DNA of 64,000 nt from Serinibacter arcticus. Lineage in GTDB: Bacteria > Actinomycetota > Actinomycetes > Actinomycetales > Beutenbergiaceae. The DNA lies in assembly GCF_003121705.1 (NCBI RefSeq), contig NZ_PYHR01000002.1:992001-1056000 (forward strand), in the 5' to 3' direction. Both the position numbers and the translations under genes were made by a program. The first letter of the stretch is position 1. Every line of letters starts with the position of its first letter. Below the pieces are notes generated by a model, which worked only from the letters and a program-made list of their open reading frames with translations, did not search any database and was not told where the DNA came from. This document shows positions 63,819 through 64,000 of this stretch, one piece after another.

Positions 63819-64000
63819 TCACGAGGGGTCCGGGACCTGCTCGAACGTGGCGCCGGGGTTGCGCAGGACGGTCCAGCGGTCCGCCGGCCAGATGATCGTG
63901 TTGGCGACGCCGACGATGTTGCTCATCGGGACCATGCCGCCGCCGGGGTCGCCCTCGTGGTAACGGGAGTCGGCGGAGTTGGGCCGGTTGTCCCCCAGGA
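63819..64000 (-). CDS. lepB: Signal peptidase I, C-terminal end (cut by window edge)
   Basis: The last 60 residues of a type I signal peptidase. [11 protein letters not shown] is the conserved C-terminal box (box E) of the family, followed by [16 protein letters not shown] and a short tail ending FEQVPDPS. The catalytic Ser and Lys lie outside the window. The order lepB-rnhB-DUF2469-yraN-yifB-dprA is standard in actinobacteria. Confidence 0.9.
   Translation of the reverse strand, partial: LGDNRPNSADSRYHEGDPGGGMVPMSNIVGVANTIIWPADRWTVLRNPGATFEQVPDPS

Overview
The window comes from a very GC-rich actinobacterium. The conserved gene order, the leaderless promoters and the ClgR/LexA control signals fit the order Micrococcales (a Cellulomonas, Georgenia or Beutenbergia type of organism). 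That placement is inferred from protein appearance and synteny, not from a search. Almost everything here is core chromosome. I see no prophage, insertion sequence, CRISPR array, rRNA or tRNA.

Layout. 1-4.8 kb: dapF (cut by the window edge), miaA, an endonuclease/exonuclease/phosphatase-family protein, two YbjN-type genes and miaB. 4.9-8.4 kb: the gluABCD amino-acid ABC transporter. 8.5-17.3 kb: DNA repair, with recX and recA (dual LexA/ClgR-type promoter signals), DUF3046, a very large Lhr helicase and a Nei-type glycosylase. 17.3-23.3 kb: clgR, cinA (pncC domain), pgsA, a CapA-like secreted protein and ftsK. 23.4-32.3 kb: RNase J, dapA, a VanY-type carboxypeptidase, a GNAT, a YqhA-family protein, a small TPR-like protein, dapB, an SDR and an M16 peptidase. 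32.3-43.3 kb: pnp, rpsO, ribF, an alpha/beta hydrolase, truB, rbfA, infB, ylxR, nusA and rimP, the classical RNA-processing and translation-initiation cluster. 43.4-53.7 kb: a DUF4439-type lipoprotein, a membrane protein, proS, a GNAT, rseP, a DivIVA-repeat protein, rlmN, cdsA, frr and pyrH. 53.8-64 kb: tsf, rpsB, an M23 peptidase, xerC, dprA, yifB, yraN, a CGNR regulator divergent from an EamA transporter, DUF2469, rnhB and the end of lepB.

How the genes fit together. Most genes on the minus strand form long runs joined by 4-base NTGA overlaps. They cover lysine/DAP and envelope supply (dapF, dapA, dapB, VanY, pgsA, cdsA, rseP), RNA turnover (pnp, RNase J), ribosome biogenesis (rbfA, rimP, truB, nusA, infB, rpsB, rpsO, tsf, frr) and recombination and repair (recA, recX, dprA, xerC, ftsK, yifB).

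Two window-wide signals stand out. First, at least eleven genes show a -10 hexamer (TANNNT type) followed by 6-7 bases and then directly by the start codon, which indicates leaderless mRNAs. Second, at least ten frame breaks in essential or conserved genes (miaA, recX, ftsK, dapA, the M16 peptidase, infB three times, dprA, rnhB) are each repaired by adding one base, usually in a G/C run. This points to systematic single-base deletions in the assembly rather than to gene decay. The most biological leads are the CGNR regulator/EamA exporter pair with 47-bp-phased direct repeats, the missing canonical start of truB, and the recA control region next to its likely activator gene.
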